64,000 bases of DNA from Planctomycetaceae bacterium (GTDB lineage Bacteria; Planctomycetota; Planctomycetia; Pirellulales; PALSA-1355). The DNA is taken from NCBI GenBank assembly GCA_003153375.1, contig PLYM01000047.1, forward strand, positions 36,473 to 100,472, written 5' to 3'. The notes under the pieces are model-generated. The model was not told the origin of the DNA. It saw only the letters and a program-made list of their open reading frames with translations, and made no database searches. Of the stretch, positions 1 through 8,666 are shown piece by piece (position 1 is the first letter of the stretch; each line of letters begins with the position of its first letter). A program made the position numbers and the translations under genes.

Positions 1-2159
1 AGCAGCAAGCCAAAATCGAGCATCAGAATCTCGATACGCGGCACCCAATCGGCGACCGGCTGGCAACAGGAACGTTGCCATTCGGCATCGCCCCAGCCTT
101 GCCAGCCCAGATCGGTGGCAAAACGCTGCCAGGCAGGCACAACGGTGTCGTAGCTCGTCAGCAGATGGAAGCTGTAGTGAGCGAGCCACATGCCGAAACC
201 GATCGGAACCAGCGCGAACGAAAAGCGGGTCGCCGTCGTCAACCAGCTCTCGTTCGACCGGTTGCCCAAGCGGCTCACCGCCGTCGCGATCACGACAAGC
301 ATCAACGGCAGGACGACCAGCGCCAACAGATAGCCGGCCGTTGTCATCAACACGCGCGGCGCATCGCCCAACCGCGCACGCCACGCGTCTTGCCAGGCGA
401 CGACCGGAGCGACCATGCCGGCGGCATTGGCGAACGCACCGAATACGAGCACCAACACCAGTGCCGCCAGGTCGGGCCGTCGGCTGAAGCGTCCCAGGCC
501 TGAGCGCATGGGGTCGGTCCACAGGGTCTGGCCTGGCGCCACCGTCAAGACGCCGACGTTTTCGTGGGGACACGCCCGGGCGCAATCGAGACAAAACGTG
601 CAATCAAGATTCCCCCGCTTGCGCGGCTGAAAGAGATGCGTTTGGCAGCCCGCAATGGCGTCGCTGCCGCGAATGCACTCCTGGGTCGTACACGACGAAC
701 AGACGGCCGGTTCGCGGACCTTTACTTCCAACGGCGAAACGAGTGATTGCACGAAGTTAAACTGGCCGATTGGGCAGACATACTTGCAGAACGAGCCGCC
801 TTGGAAGAAGCCATCAACGACGAACGCCGTGGCGAAATACGTCAGGGTAATCACGGCCGTCAGCCAAGGACTGTTCCACAAAGCCCAGGCTTCGTAGCTC
901 CAAAGGAACAGTGCAACCAGCGCGGTTGCCAGCCATTTGCTGCGCAGCCAGCGGGGCCACGCCCGGCCGCGCGGCAGCCATCGCGCGGCCAAGGCGCGCG
1001 GCAGCGTGAATGGACAAGCGAAGCAAAAAAAGTTGCCGCCGGCCAACAGCCCCACGATCAGCAGGCCGCGCCAGTGAATCCACGGCACGACACCAGCCAG
1101 GTTCATGGGAGCGGTTTGTGGCCCGCGCAGTCCGTCAACAATGATCGCGATGGCGACCAGCGCCAGGACCGTCTGTGCGAGGCGCCGCGAGAATCGCCAG
1201 CGGAGAAAATCGCCCAGCCAAGGGACTTCCAGCAAGTCAAACCCCTGTGGTGCGGGGCGCCCCTGACCGAGGATTGCCAATTGGGCCGATGCGGTCGCGA
1301 GTCGGCGTTGACGGGCCTCGGCAGCGGGCTGGTGTCGCACTCTCTTCGAGCCGCCCAGAAGTCCGACGCCAATAGTGAACAGCGGCACGAGGAACATCAG
1401 CGACCCGGGAATCCACATCATCAGCCCGGCGGCCGACTGATCTTCGAGCGCCGACAGGCTGCTAATGCGTGGCACGCTGGCATAGTGGGGATAGAGCACG
1501 GTGCTCGAAAAAGTCAGCCAGGCCGAGAGCACGGTGTTTTGTATGTCGGCTAGGAGCAGGTAAGGCACCAGTAGCCACCGCGACCAGTGGGGCCGGCTCG
1601 GATAGGGCCGGACCACGGGATACCAAAACAGTAGCGCACTGGCTGTGAAGCACAGGTGCTCGGCGATGTGCCAGGCGTCGCGGCTCAGCGCCAGTTCATA
1701 AGCGCGCGGCACGTGCCACAGCCAGGTCGTGCCCACATACAACGGCCACGCCACGAGTGGATGCGTCAATCGCGCGAAGATCCGCCGCAATCCCGGCGAG
1801 CGCAAGAGCGGCGCTACCCAATAAGTGCGTATTGGCTTGGGCAGTCCGCGCACCATCGGGAACAGCGGCCAGGCGGCCCACAGCAACGGCGGGGCGACCA
1901 TCATCAACAGCAAGTGTTGCAGCATGTGAACTTGCAGCAACAGCGGAGCGAACGGCTCGAGCGGCGATGCCAGGGCTAGGAAGATCGCCGCCAGTCCGCC
2001 GGCAAACGCGGCCAATCGCCCAGCATTCCACCGCGCGGGGTCTCGGTGGTGAAGTTCGAGCCAACCGCGCAGATAAACTCCGCCGCTCAGCAGCAACGTT
2101 GCCGTCAGCCAAGGATCGGTGGGCCAGGAGCGGAGAAAAGCATCCATGGTGGAGTTCAT
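1..2159 (-). CDS. ctaG: CtaG / 4Fe-4S polyferredoxin membrane fusion (partial)
   Basis: A membrane assembly factor for the oxidase encoded in the same operon. The frame opens at ATG 2159 and runs open off the left edge, so about 719 residues are seen and the C-terminus is missing. Residues about 15-260 match caa3-type CtaG (LQVHMLQHLLL near 76, EHLCF near 167, EDQSAAGLMMW near 238). From about residue 340 it becomes a NosR/NapH/CcoG-like iron-sulfur membrane protein, with CFACPF near 377, CKYVCPIGQ near 458, CSSCTTQEC near 487 and the cluster motif CTFCLDCARACP near 521, then further hydrophobic helices. CtaG is needed to mature caa3 oxidase, and CcoG of cbb3 systems is a cupric reductase. 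That this fusion both reduces and delivers copper is inference. It begins 16 bases after the cytochrome b stop and is the last visible operon gene. Confidence 0.85.
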   Translation of the reverse strand, partial: MNSTMDAFLRSWPTDPWLTATLLLSGGVYLRGWLELHHRDPARWNAGRLAAFAGGLAAIFLALASPLEPFAPLLLQVHMLQHLLLMMVAPPLLWAAWPLFPMVRGLPKPIRTYWVAPLLRSPGLRRIFARLTHPLVAWPLYVGTTWLWHVPRAYELALSRDAWHIAEHLCFTASALLFWYPVVRPYPSRPHWSRWLLVPYLLLADIQNTVLSAWLTFSSTVLYPHYASVPRISSLSALEDQSAAGLMMWIPGSLMFLVPLFTIGVGLLGGSKRVRHQPAAEARQRRLATASAQLAILGQGRPAPQGFDLLEVPWLGDFLRWRFSRRLAQTVLALVAIAIIVDGLRGPQTAPMNLAGVVPWIHWRGLLIVGLLAGGNFFCFACPFTLPRALAARWLPRGRAWPRWLRSKWLATALVALFLWSYEAWALWNSPWLTAVITLTYFATAFVVDGFFQGGSFCKYVCPIGQFNFVQSLVSPLEVKVREPAVCSSCTTQECIRGSDAIAGCQTHLFQPRKRGNLDCTFCLDCARACPHENVGVLTVAPGQTLWTDPMRSGLGRFSRRPDLAALVLVLVFGAFANAAGMVAPVVAWQDAWRARLGDAPRVLMTTAGYLLALVVLPLMLVVIATAVSRLGNRSNESWLTTATRFSFALVPIGFGMWLAHYSFHLLTSYDTVVPAWQRFATDLGWQGWGDAEWQRSCCQPVADWVPRIEILMLDFGLL

Positions 2160-2175
2160 GGCGATTTCTCGGGCT

Positions 2176-3651
2176 TCATGGTCGGGTCGTCGGTGAGCTC
2201 GACCAGACCTTGGCAGGCGGTTGACCCGACGGTCGGAGGCTGACGAGGAAGTCGGCCAGCACCGTCATTTCGGCTGGACTCATCTGCTTGCCATAGGCGG
2301 GCATGTTGCCGCCGCCGGGCGTGCCATTGCTGACCTGATCGATCAACTGATCGCGCGTGAGCCTGGTGCCGACCGTGGTCAGGTCGGGGCCGCGGCGTCC
2401 GCCGACTCCTTCGAGTGCGTGGCAGTTGCGGCAGTTCTTGTATTGAAACACGAGCGAGCCTTGCAGTTCGAGCGGCGAGCTGCGCTCAACCACGTCGGTG
2501 GGGATCGCGGCGCTGGTCCAGGCCCTCATTTCCGGCGACCAAGGGGCCGTCACGCCCAGATACGTCAGCGCGCCGAGGGTCGTATAGATCACGATCACCG
2601 CTAGCACCGCCACCGGCCGGCGGCTCGGCGCACGGTGACCCCGATTGCTCACCACCGGCACGAGAAACAAAATGCCAATCACGACCACGGGGAACACGAG
2701 CATGATGAACGTCTCGGCCGCCGGCGGGCTAAGTGCCAGCAGCGCGAACAGCCACAGGAAGGGCCACTCGGGACGCGGATTGGCACCGCCCAGGGTCGGA
2801 TCAGGTGGGCCCGTGGGACCCTTGGGGCCAACCACGGCCGCGATCGCGACGACCACGATCACCGCCGCGGCAGAAAAAAACAGGTCCCGCAACATCGCGT
2901 CGCCCAGAAACGGCACGCCCTGGCGCAGTTCTTCGTGATACTCGGCTTCATACGTCGCCGGATCGACGGGCCGATCGGCAGCCGGCGGGGCGCTGATGCC
3001 ACAACGGAGCACCAACCACAGGTGCAGCACCAGGAAGGTCAGCAGTGCGCCGGGAATCACGAAGACGTGCAAGGCGAAGAAACGGCTGAGCGCGGCGGCG
3101 CCAATGATCTCGCTCCCCAAAAGAGCGTGTACGACCCAAGGCCCGATCACGGGCACGCGCCCCGCCATCGAGCCGGCGACCGCCAACCCCCAATAGGCGT
3201 CGGGATCCCAGCGCAGGATTTGCCCAGAGAAGAACATGCCCAGCGTGCACAGCAACAGCACGACCCCGACCATCCAAGTCAGCTCGCGCGGATATTTGTA
3301 AGCCCCGTGCAGAAAGACTTGCGTCATGTGGGCCAGCAGCATCACGACCATGCCCGAGCCGGCGTAATAGTGCAATGCGCGCAGAAACCAGCCGAATGGA
3401 TGCTCGTAATCGAGATAGACCAGACTCTCGTAAGCCTCATTGGCCGCGGGGACGTAGACGAGCGACAGCCCGATGCCGGTGAGGATTTGAATCAGCAGGA
3501 ACGTCAACGAGGCACTGCCGAAGACATACCACCAACCCATCGGGCCATCGGCGGCGCGCGGAATCGGATGTCGCAACATCGGCAACAGCGTCTCGCTGTA
3601 GCCGACGCGGACGTCGATCCAATTTCCCAATTCGCGCAGCAAGTGGTTCAT
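2176..3651 (-). CDS. Cytochrome b with C-terminal cytochrome c domain
   Basis: The quinol-oxidising membrane subunit of a bc-type complex. Bis-histidine heme ligands are visible as H94/H108 and H195/H210; spacings of 13 and 14 residues resemble the b6 type. A subunit-IV-like part follows in the same chain. The Qo-site signature PEWY reads PEWP (294-297). After the last helices a c-type domain is fused, with CRNCH at 407-411 and a likely Met ligand in NMPAYG. The protein is 491 residues from ATG 3651; a TTG seven codons upstream could extend it. It sits between the Rieske gene and the CtaG fusion. Electrons probably pass from quinol through the Rieske centre and attached heme c to the diheme cytochrome and oxidase of this operon, which is inferred from gene order. 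Confidence 0.9.
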   Translation of the reverse strand: MNHLLRELGNWIDVRVGYSETLLPMLRHPIPRAADGPMGWWYVFGSASLTFLLIQILTGIGLSLVYVPAANEAYESLVYLDYEHPFGWFLRALHYYAGSGMVVMLLAHMTQVFLHGAYKYPRELTWMVGVVLLLCTLGMFFSGQILRWDPDAYWGLAVAGSMAGRVPVIGPWVVHALLGSEIIGAAALSRFFALHVFVIPGALLTFLVLHLWLVLRCGISAPPAADRPVDPATYEAEYHEELRQGVPFLGDAMLRDLFFSAAAVIVVVAIAAVVGPKGPTGPPDPTLGGANPRPEWPFLWLFALLALSPPAAETFIMLVFPVVVIGILFLVPVVSNRGHRAPSRRPVAVLAVIVIYTTLGALTYLGVTAPWSPEMRAWTSAAIPTDVVERSSPLELQGSLVFQYKNCRNCHALEGVGGRRGPDLTTVGTRLTRDQLIDQVSNGTPGGGNMPAYGKQMSPAEMTVLADFLVSLRPSGQPPAKVWSSSPTTRP

Positions 3652-3684
3652 GAAATGTCTGGTGCTTGGCAAAGCAGCCGGGTC

Positions 3685-4233
3685 TCAGGTGGTTTGATCA
3701 AGGGTGTCGTGTAAGGTTGGATAGTGCGGTGCTTGGACTTCGAGGTTCCCGTCGACGACGCGCCACTCGCAATGGAACAATCCTCGCGGCGGCGGCCCCG
3801 AAGCCCGTTGGCCGTTGGCGTAATAGACCCCGCCGTGACAAGGGCACATGAACAGTCCCGATTGCGGAAACCACGAGACCGGGCAGCCCAAGTGGGCGCA
3901 ATTGACGGCGAACACCAGAAAGCGATCGACAGCTCCTTCGCCCGGACCTTCGCGGCGGACGAACACCCCGGTGTGAGCGGTCACGCCATCCCACGGCTGC
4001 CGCAGCGGGTTGTCAAACGCGACCGTGCGTGTTTCGCCGAACGGAAATTCGGCGACCTTGCCAAGCGCGACCCAATGCACCGATTGCTTGCGCTGCTGGA
4101 ACAAATAGCCGACGAACGGCACCGATACCAGCGCGGCAGCGACGGCGCCCGCGGCCGAAGTAAGCCAGCGAAAGAAAACGCGCCGCGGCGGATGCGGCTG
4201 CTCGGTTGGAGGTTGAATGATCTCGTGATCCAT
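3685..4233 (-). CDS. Rieske [2Fe-2S] protein
   Basis: The iron-sulfur subunit of the bc-type complex. It has 182 residues from ATG 4233. An N-terminal membrane anchor (about 23-45) follows a basic stretch PRRVFFRW that could be a Tat-type signal. Cluster box 1 is CAHLGC (C112, H114, C117) and box 2 is CPCHGG (C130, C132, H133), so all four ligands and the disulfide cysteines are present. It lies between the diheme cytochrome and cytochrome b genes with short gaps, consistent with co-transcription. An open frame extends 34 codons further upstream, but that stretch overlaps the neighbouring cytochrome gene and does not resemble the family. Confidence 0.92.
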   Translation of the reverse strand: MDHEIIQPPTEQPHPPRRVFFRWLTSAAGAVAAALVSVPFVGYLFQQRKQSVHWVALGKVAEFPFGETRTVAFDNPLRQPWDGVTAHTGVFVRREGPGEGAVDRFLVFAVNCAHLGCPVSWFPQSGLFMCPCHGGVYYANGQRASGPPPRGLFHCEWRVVDGNLEVQAPHYPTLHDTLDQTT

Positions 4234-4252
4234 CGATCGTGCTCGGGCCAGG

Positions 4253-5017
4253 TTATGGAACGTTGGACGTATGTGGATTGGCGAGTTGGCCCTGCTCGTC
4301 GCGCCAGTGGGCCAACAGCGCGACCAGGTCGTCAATCTGCGGTGAAGTCAGAGTCGAAAAGTCGTCGGGCCGGCCATCCTTGCCCGCGAAGCTGGGCATG
4401 CCCAAGTCGGAGCGGCCCGTGATAATGATCCGCCGCAGAGCCTGGTTGCTGATCAGGGCCAGGAATGCCGGCTCGTGAATCGCGTTGTTCGCGTCCGAGC
4501 CCTCTCCTCCCCTGCCGTTCTCGCCGTGGCAGCCCGCACAAGCCACGGCGAACAGCGTGGCGCCGCGCTCTCGATCGCCGGGCTGACGCGTGGAGTCATC
4601 CCCGTCAGCTGGCAGGTAGGATGGCAAGGGTTCGTCGAGCTTTTCGTCCGATTTCCAATGCGATTTGAGTCCCTGAGCGAGAGCGGTCACTTGGGCGTCT
4701 GAGAGTTCGCCGCCGGCTTCGATGCCGAAAGCCGGCATGGGCGTGCCGCGACGTCCGCGGCGGATCACGCGCTCGAGCTCGGCATCAGGCACAATGGCAA
4801 GAAACAGCGGGTCATTCAATGGTGGCGCGGGCCCCTGTTGTCCGTCGGCCCCGTGGCAGCCGACACAGTGCTGCCGATAGAGGGGCACGAAACTGGTGAG
4901 TTCTTCGGCAGCGCGCTGCCGCGTGCCTGGGTCCGGCTTGCCCGGCCAGTCGCAGCCGACGGCCAGCAGTGCCCCGAGCGCTAGGACGAACCCGTTGAGT
5001 GTGTGCCGAGAGGCCAT
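4253..5017 (-). CDS. Diheme cytochrome c lipoprotein
   Basis: A predicted periplasmic electron carrier with two class-I cytochrome c domains. It has 254 residues from ATG 5017. The N-terminus is a short lipoprotein signal with lipobox AVGC (C22). Heme-binding motifs are CVGCH (C51, C54, H55) and CAGCH (C160, C163, H164). Likely axial methionines lie in GTPMPAF (M94) and in DLGMPSF near residue 203. Its position between oxidase and bc-type genes suggests it bridges the two complexes, in the way cytochrome c does in bc1-caa3 supercomplexes. That role is inferred from context. The start lies 14 bases after the stop of the repeated membrane protein; a longer upstream frame overlaps that gene and is rejected. 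Confidence 0.9.
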   Translation of the reverse strand: MASRHTLNGFVLALGALLAVGCDWPGKPDPGTRQRAAEELTSFVPLYRQHCVGCHGADGQQGPAPPLNDPLFLAIVPDAELERVIRRGRRGTPMPAFGIEAGGELSDAQVTALAQGLKSHWKSDEKLDEPLPSYLPADGDDSTRQPGDRERGATLFAVACAGCHGENGRGGEGSDANNAIHEPAFLALISNQALRRIIITGRSDLGMPSFAGKDGRPDDFSTLTSPQIDDLVALLAHWRDEQGQLANPHTSNVP

Positions 5018-5031
5018 AAGTCGTCGCCGAG

Positions 5032-6315
5032 TTAATCCGTCAGGAATTCCCTGGTCCGATCCGGACCGTGTCCGGCCGGGGGGATATGAATCTCTTCGGA
5101 GCGCACCACCACCAGGGCGGCTACGAGGCCGAAGATAAACTGCGAGGCGATGAATGCCGGCCAATCGACGCGCTGTTGCAGCACCGGATTTACCACGCCC
5201 ATCAACCCAAAGCTGGCTGCCGTCCACAGCATGGGCATCAGCAATCCACCCCAAGACACCGCTGCTGGGAGGGCCGGCAGCCGAGGCACGATGGCAAACG
5301 CCAGCCCGAAACTGAGGGACAGGACAGCATGCGCCGCGAGTGCCGCCAGGAACCATTCGGATTGAAACTGCTCCAGGTCGGCCACCGAAGGCTCGGCCGC
5401 GTGCCGCATGGCCATCGCGGCCAACAGATTGATCGGATACCAAATGCCGTGATGCGTCAGCCAACCCCAAAGCGCCGCGGGTATCGGCATCAGCAACCCG
5501 CCGGCGGCGCCACCCAAAAGCCCGGCCAACATGGGATTAAGCTTTTCGAATTGCATGAAGACGATCGCCGCGACCACGCCGAAGACAAACTGCGACACGA
5601 CGAACCACGGCCAATCGATTTGCCCACGAACCGTCGGATTGACGATTCCCAGGGCCACGAAACTAACCGCGGTCCACAGCAATGGCATCGACAGCGCGCC
5701 CCAGGCCAGCGGCTTGGCGATTTGGGGCAGCATCGGCATGAGCACGCCATAAATCAATCCGAACGCGAGCGAAACGATGATGTGAATCGAAATCGAGACG
5801 CCCAGCAGGGTCGGTTGATACTGCTCCAAGTCGGCGATTGTCAGGTCCTCGACGCCAGGCAACGCCAGGCCGGCCAGCAAATTGACCGGATACCAGATTC
5901 CGTGGCCACTCAACTGGCCATAGGCGAGCGCCGGCAGCGGCATGACCAATCCACCGACAAGGCCCCCTTTGATGCCGGCCGAAATCGGATGCACGCGCTC
6001 GGGCAACCGCAGGCGATGGCCCGGCATGCCCGACCGCAAATGTTCGACGCCGCCGGGTAGTGCCGCCACCGGACCCGGGCGACGCTCGAACGCCACCAAC
6101 GGTTCGTTTAGATGACCACGGCCCGGCCGGAGCTGGCCGATCCAAATGCCAAGACCCACGGTGAACAAGATGCCGCCGATCACGCTCAGCGCCAGCGAGG
6201 TGGCCACGCCGGCTGCCACGAGCGCGATAGCCAGCGCCAACACCAGCGGCGCGGCGGTGGGCTCGGGCATCTCAATTGACCGCGGTTCCGACGGAGAAGT
6301 TGTTTCAGGGGTCAT
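5032..6315 (-). CDS. Internally duplicated membrane protein of the oxidase operon
   Basis: Function not recognised. It has 427 residues, and its start ATG 6315 overlaps the coxC stop as ATGA. Residues 1-60 carry a short polar start and about two transmembrane helices that could stand in for a small oxidase subunit IV. After a basic linker come two clearly homologous repeats of about 145-150 residues each (about 111-260 and 261-405). Both contain GIWYP-x-NLLA, an ADLEQ-F/Y-Q element, an NP..., DWP-x-F, SQF-x-FG block, and about four hydrophobic segments. No heme, copper or FeS ligands stand out. The tight translational coupling argues for a role in the oxidase or bc-type complex. The N-terminal 89 codons of the longer open frame are a shadow of coxC. 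Confidence 0.8.
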   Translation of the reverse strand: MTPETTSPSEPRSIEMPEPTAAPLVLALAIALVAAGVATSLALSVIGGILFTVGLGIWIGQLRPGRGHLNEPLVAFERRPGPVAALPGGVEHLRSGMPGHRLRLPERVHPISAGIKGGLVGGLVMPLPALAYGQLSGHGIWYPVNLLAGLALPGVEDLTIADLEQYQPTLLGVSISIHIIVSLAFGLIYGVLMPMLPQIAKPLAWGALSMPLLWTAVSFVALGIVNPTVRGQIDWPWFVVSQFVFGVVAAIVFMQFEKLNPMLAGLLGGAAGGLLMPIPAALWGWLTHHGIWYPINLLAAMAMRHAAEPSVADLEQFQSEWFLAALAAHAVLSLSFGLAFAIVPRLPALPAAVSWGGLLMPMLWTAASFGLMGVVNPVLQQRVDWPAFIASQFIFGLVAALVVVRSEEIHIPPAGHGPDRTREFLTD

Positions 6316-6932
6316 AGGCCACCACCCCGGCCGCCAACATAAACGACCAAAAAGACCACGATCCACACGACATCCACAAAATGCCAATACCAGGCCACCA
6401 GTTGAGCGCTGATGCAGTTGTCCCTGGTCACATTGCGGCTGAGCGCCAGCCCGAGCACCACCGTCATGGCAATGACTCCGCCGGTGACGTGCAAACCGTG
6501 GAAGCCGACCAGGGTGTAATAGGTCGTGCCGAACAAGTTGCGGCCAATCGTCAGCTGATGATCGACGATCAACTCCCGCCACTCGACGGCCGTGCCGACC
6601 AGAAAAGCGATGCCCAGCGCGATCGTGCCCGCCCAGAGAAAACTGAACAGCCGTTGTCGCCCATGCTCGATTGCCAACTGGGCCCCGTGAATGAGGACGC
6701 TACTCGACACCAGGCAAATCGTCGTGCCGATGACGAGCGGCAGCGACAGGGCTTCGGCGGGCGTGGGGCCAACGGTGTCCTGTCCCAAGAACGTGACGTA
6801 GGTGACGATCAGCGTGCTAAAGAAGGCCACCTCCGACACAAGAAAGGCCACCATGCCCCATTGCGCAGCGCAGAGACCCTGCTCGGCCACAAGCGGCGGC
6901 GGCGATGGGAATGTGTGGGTTGCTGTAGTCAT
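6312..6932 (-). CDS. coxC: Cytochrome c oxidase subunit III
   Basis: Subunit III of the heme-copper oxidase. About 206 residues with five hydrophobic helices, the short form usual for caa3-type enzymes. Family features seen are QWGMVAFLVSEVAFF near the N-terminus, LVGFHGLHVTGG, and the C-terminal WYWHFVDVVWIVVF. ATG 6932 is preferred over ATG 6941 because an AGGA stands eight bases before it. It lies downstream of coxA and overlaps the next gene by four bases (ATGA), which suggests translational coupling. Confidence 0.93.
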   Translation of the reverse strand: MTTATHTFPSPPPLVAEQGLCAAQWGMVAFLVSEVAFFSTLIVTYVTFLGQDTVGPTPAEALSLPLVIGTTICLVSSSVLIHGAQLAIEHGRQRLFSFLWAGTIALGIAFLVGTAVEWRELIVDHQLTIGRNLFGTTYYTLVGFHGLHVTGGVIAMTVVLGLALSRNVTRDNCISAQLVAWYWHFVDVVWIVVFLVVYVGGRGGGL

Positions 6933-6981
6933 GAATGACATCCTGGCGGCGCTTTCAGGGCGACGCTTTCAAGGCTCCGAT

Positions 6982-8652
6982 CTACTCGTATTGCCAATCG
7001 GGATCTTCGGGATGTTTGGCGTCCCACAGGGGTCGTCGGCTGTGTACGACCGGCAATTCCTCGAAGTTGTAGCTTGGCGGCGGCGAGGTGGTGGTCCACT
7101 CCAGCGTCCAGGCGTCCCACGGGTCGTCGCCCGCCGGCGTGCCGTTTCGCCACGATGCGACGAGGTTGTAGACGAAGATCGCATAGCTAGGCGTTTGAAT
7201 GAGTGCACCGAGCGTGGTGAGTTGATTCCAAAGTGCCCAGCCACGGTCGGGATCATAGGTATAGATGCGCCGCGGCATGCCCAGCATGCCCGAGACGTGC
7301 ATCGGGCCAAAGGTCAGGATGAACCCGATGTAGAGCAGCCAGAACTGCCAACGCGCCAGCCTTTCAGACAGCATCCGTCCGGTCATCTTGGGATACCAGT
7401 AGTAGATGCCGGCGAAGGTGCCGAACAACGTGCCGCCGATCAGCACCCAATGAAAATGGCCGACGACGAAGTAGCTGTCGGACAATTGAAAATCGAGCGG
7501 CACCGAGGCCAGCATGATGCCGGTCAAGCCGCCAATCACGAACATCGACAAGAATCCGCAAGCAAACAGCATCGGCGACGCGAAGCGAATTCGCCCCCCG
7601 AACATCGTGGCCAGCCAGTTGAAGAACTTGATGCCGGTCGGAATCGAGACCAGCAAGCTGGCCGCGGCGAAAACCAAATCGAGCGTGCGGCTCATGCCGA
7701 CGCAGAACATGTGATGAGCCCACACGCCCATGCTGATGAACACGATGGCCACGGTCGCGGCCGCCATGAATTCGTAGCCGAACAACACCTTGCGCGAAAA
7801 GACGGGGATCACCTCCGAGATCATGCCGAAGACCGGCAGGATCAGGATGTAGACCTCGGGATGACCAAAGAACCAGAACAGGTGCTGCCAGAGATAAGCC
7901 GAGCCGCCATTTTGCACGTCGAAGAAGTGCGCGCCCAACTGGCGATCGAACAAGATCATGACCAGCGCCGCAGTGAGCGGCGGCAGCGCGAACAGCATTT
8001 GCACGGCCGTCCAAAGCATCGTCCACACGAAGAACGGCAGCTTGCGCATCGTCATGCCTGGGGCGCGCATCGCCAGTATCGTGGCCACGAAATTGACCGC
8101 CGCCGCGATGGTGCCGATGCCGCTGATCAACAAGCCCAACGCCCAAAAGTCCGTTGCCGGCCCACGAGCAAAGGTTTGTTCGGTCAGCGGCGCATAGGCA
8201 AACCAGCCGATCGCCGGCGCGCCGCCCGTGGCAAAACTGAAATAAACGAGCAAGCCGCCAAACAGCGTGATCCAAAATCCAAACGCGTTGAGCCGCGGAA
8301 ATGCCATGTCGCGGGCACCGATCATCAGCGGCACGAGATAGTTGCCCAAGCCGATCAAGATGGGCATGCCAACGAAGAAGATCATCGTCGTGCCGTGCAT
8401 GGTGAAGAGCTGGTTGAACGTGTTCGGCGCCAGCACCTCGGCGCGTGGAAAGAACAGCTGCCAGCGCATCAGCAGGGCCTCGATGCCGCCGATCACGAGA
8501 AACACCAAACTCATCAGAATATAGAGAATGCCGATCTGCTTGTGGTCGACCGACGTCGTCCAGGTGTGCAGCATCGCCGTCAGGCCGAAGCGTCGCCCCG
8601 AGCCATCGTGGGTGGCGTTTTCGAACGGATGTGCTGGGGGGGCCAAAGACAT
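6982..8652 (-). CDS. coxA: Cytochrome c oxidase subunit I
   Basis: The catalytic subunit of the caa3-type oxidase, reducing oxygen at the heme a3-CuB site and pumping protons. It has 556 residues with twelve or more helices. All core ligands are visible: H86 (low-spin heme) in TMHGTTMIFF, CuB ligand H264 with cross-linked Y268 in HPEVYILILP, CuB ligands H313 and H314 in WAHHMF, and H399 and H401 in VVGHFHWV. The HPEVY tyrosine marks an A-type enzyme. The start is ATG 8652, 14 bases after the coxB stop; the longer frame to 8904 is a shadow over coxB. The C-terminus has the typical PPPSYNFEELPVV tail. Confidence 0.97.
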   Translation of the reverse strand: MSLAPPAHPFENATHDGSGRRFGLTAMLHTWTTSVDHKQIGILYILMSLVFLVIGGIEALLMRWQLFFPRAEVLAPNTFNQLFTMHGTTMIFFVGMPILIGLGNYLVPLMIGARDMAFPRLNAFGFWITLFGGLLVYFSFATGGAPAIGWFAYAPLTEQTFARGPATDFWALGLLISGIGTIAAAVNFVATILAMRAPGMTMRKLPFFVWTMLWTAVQMLFALPPLTAALVMILFDRQLGAHFFDVQNGGSAYLWQHLFWFFGHPEVYILILPVFGMISEVIPVFSRKVLFGYEFMAAATVAIVFISMGVWAHHMFCVGMSRTLDLVFAAASLLVSIPTGIKFFNWLATMFGGRIRFASPMLFACGFLSMFVIGGLTGIMLASVPLDFQLSDSYFVVGHFHWVLIGGTLFGTFAGIYYWYPKMTGRMLSERLARWQFWLLYIGFILTFGPMHVSGMLGMPRRIYTYDPDRGWALWNQLTTLGALIQTPSYAIFVYNLVASWRNGTPAGDDPWDAWTLEWTTTSPPPSYNFEELPVVHSRRPLWDAKHPEDPDWQYE

Positions 8653-8666
8653 CGACAGCCTTCGTG

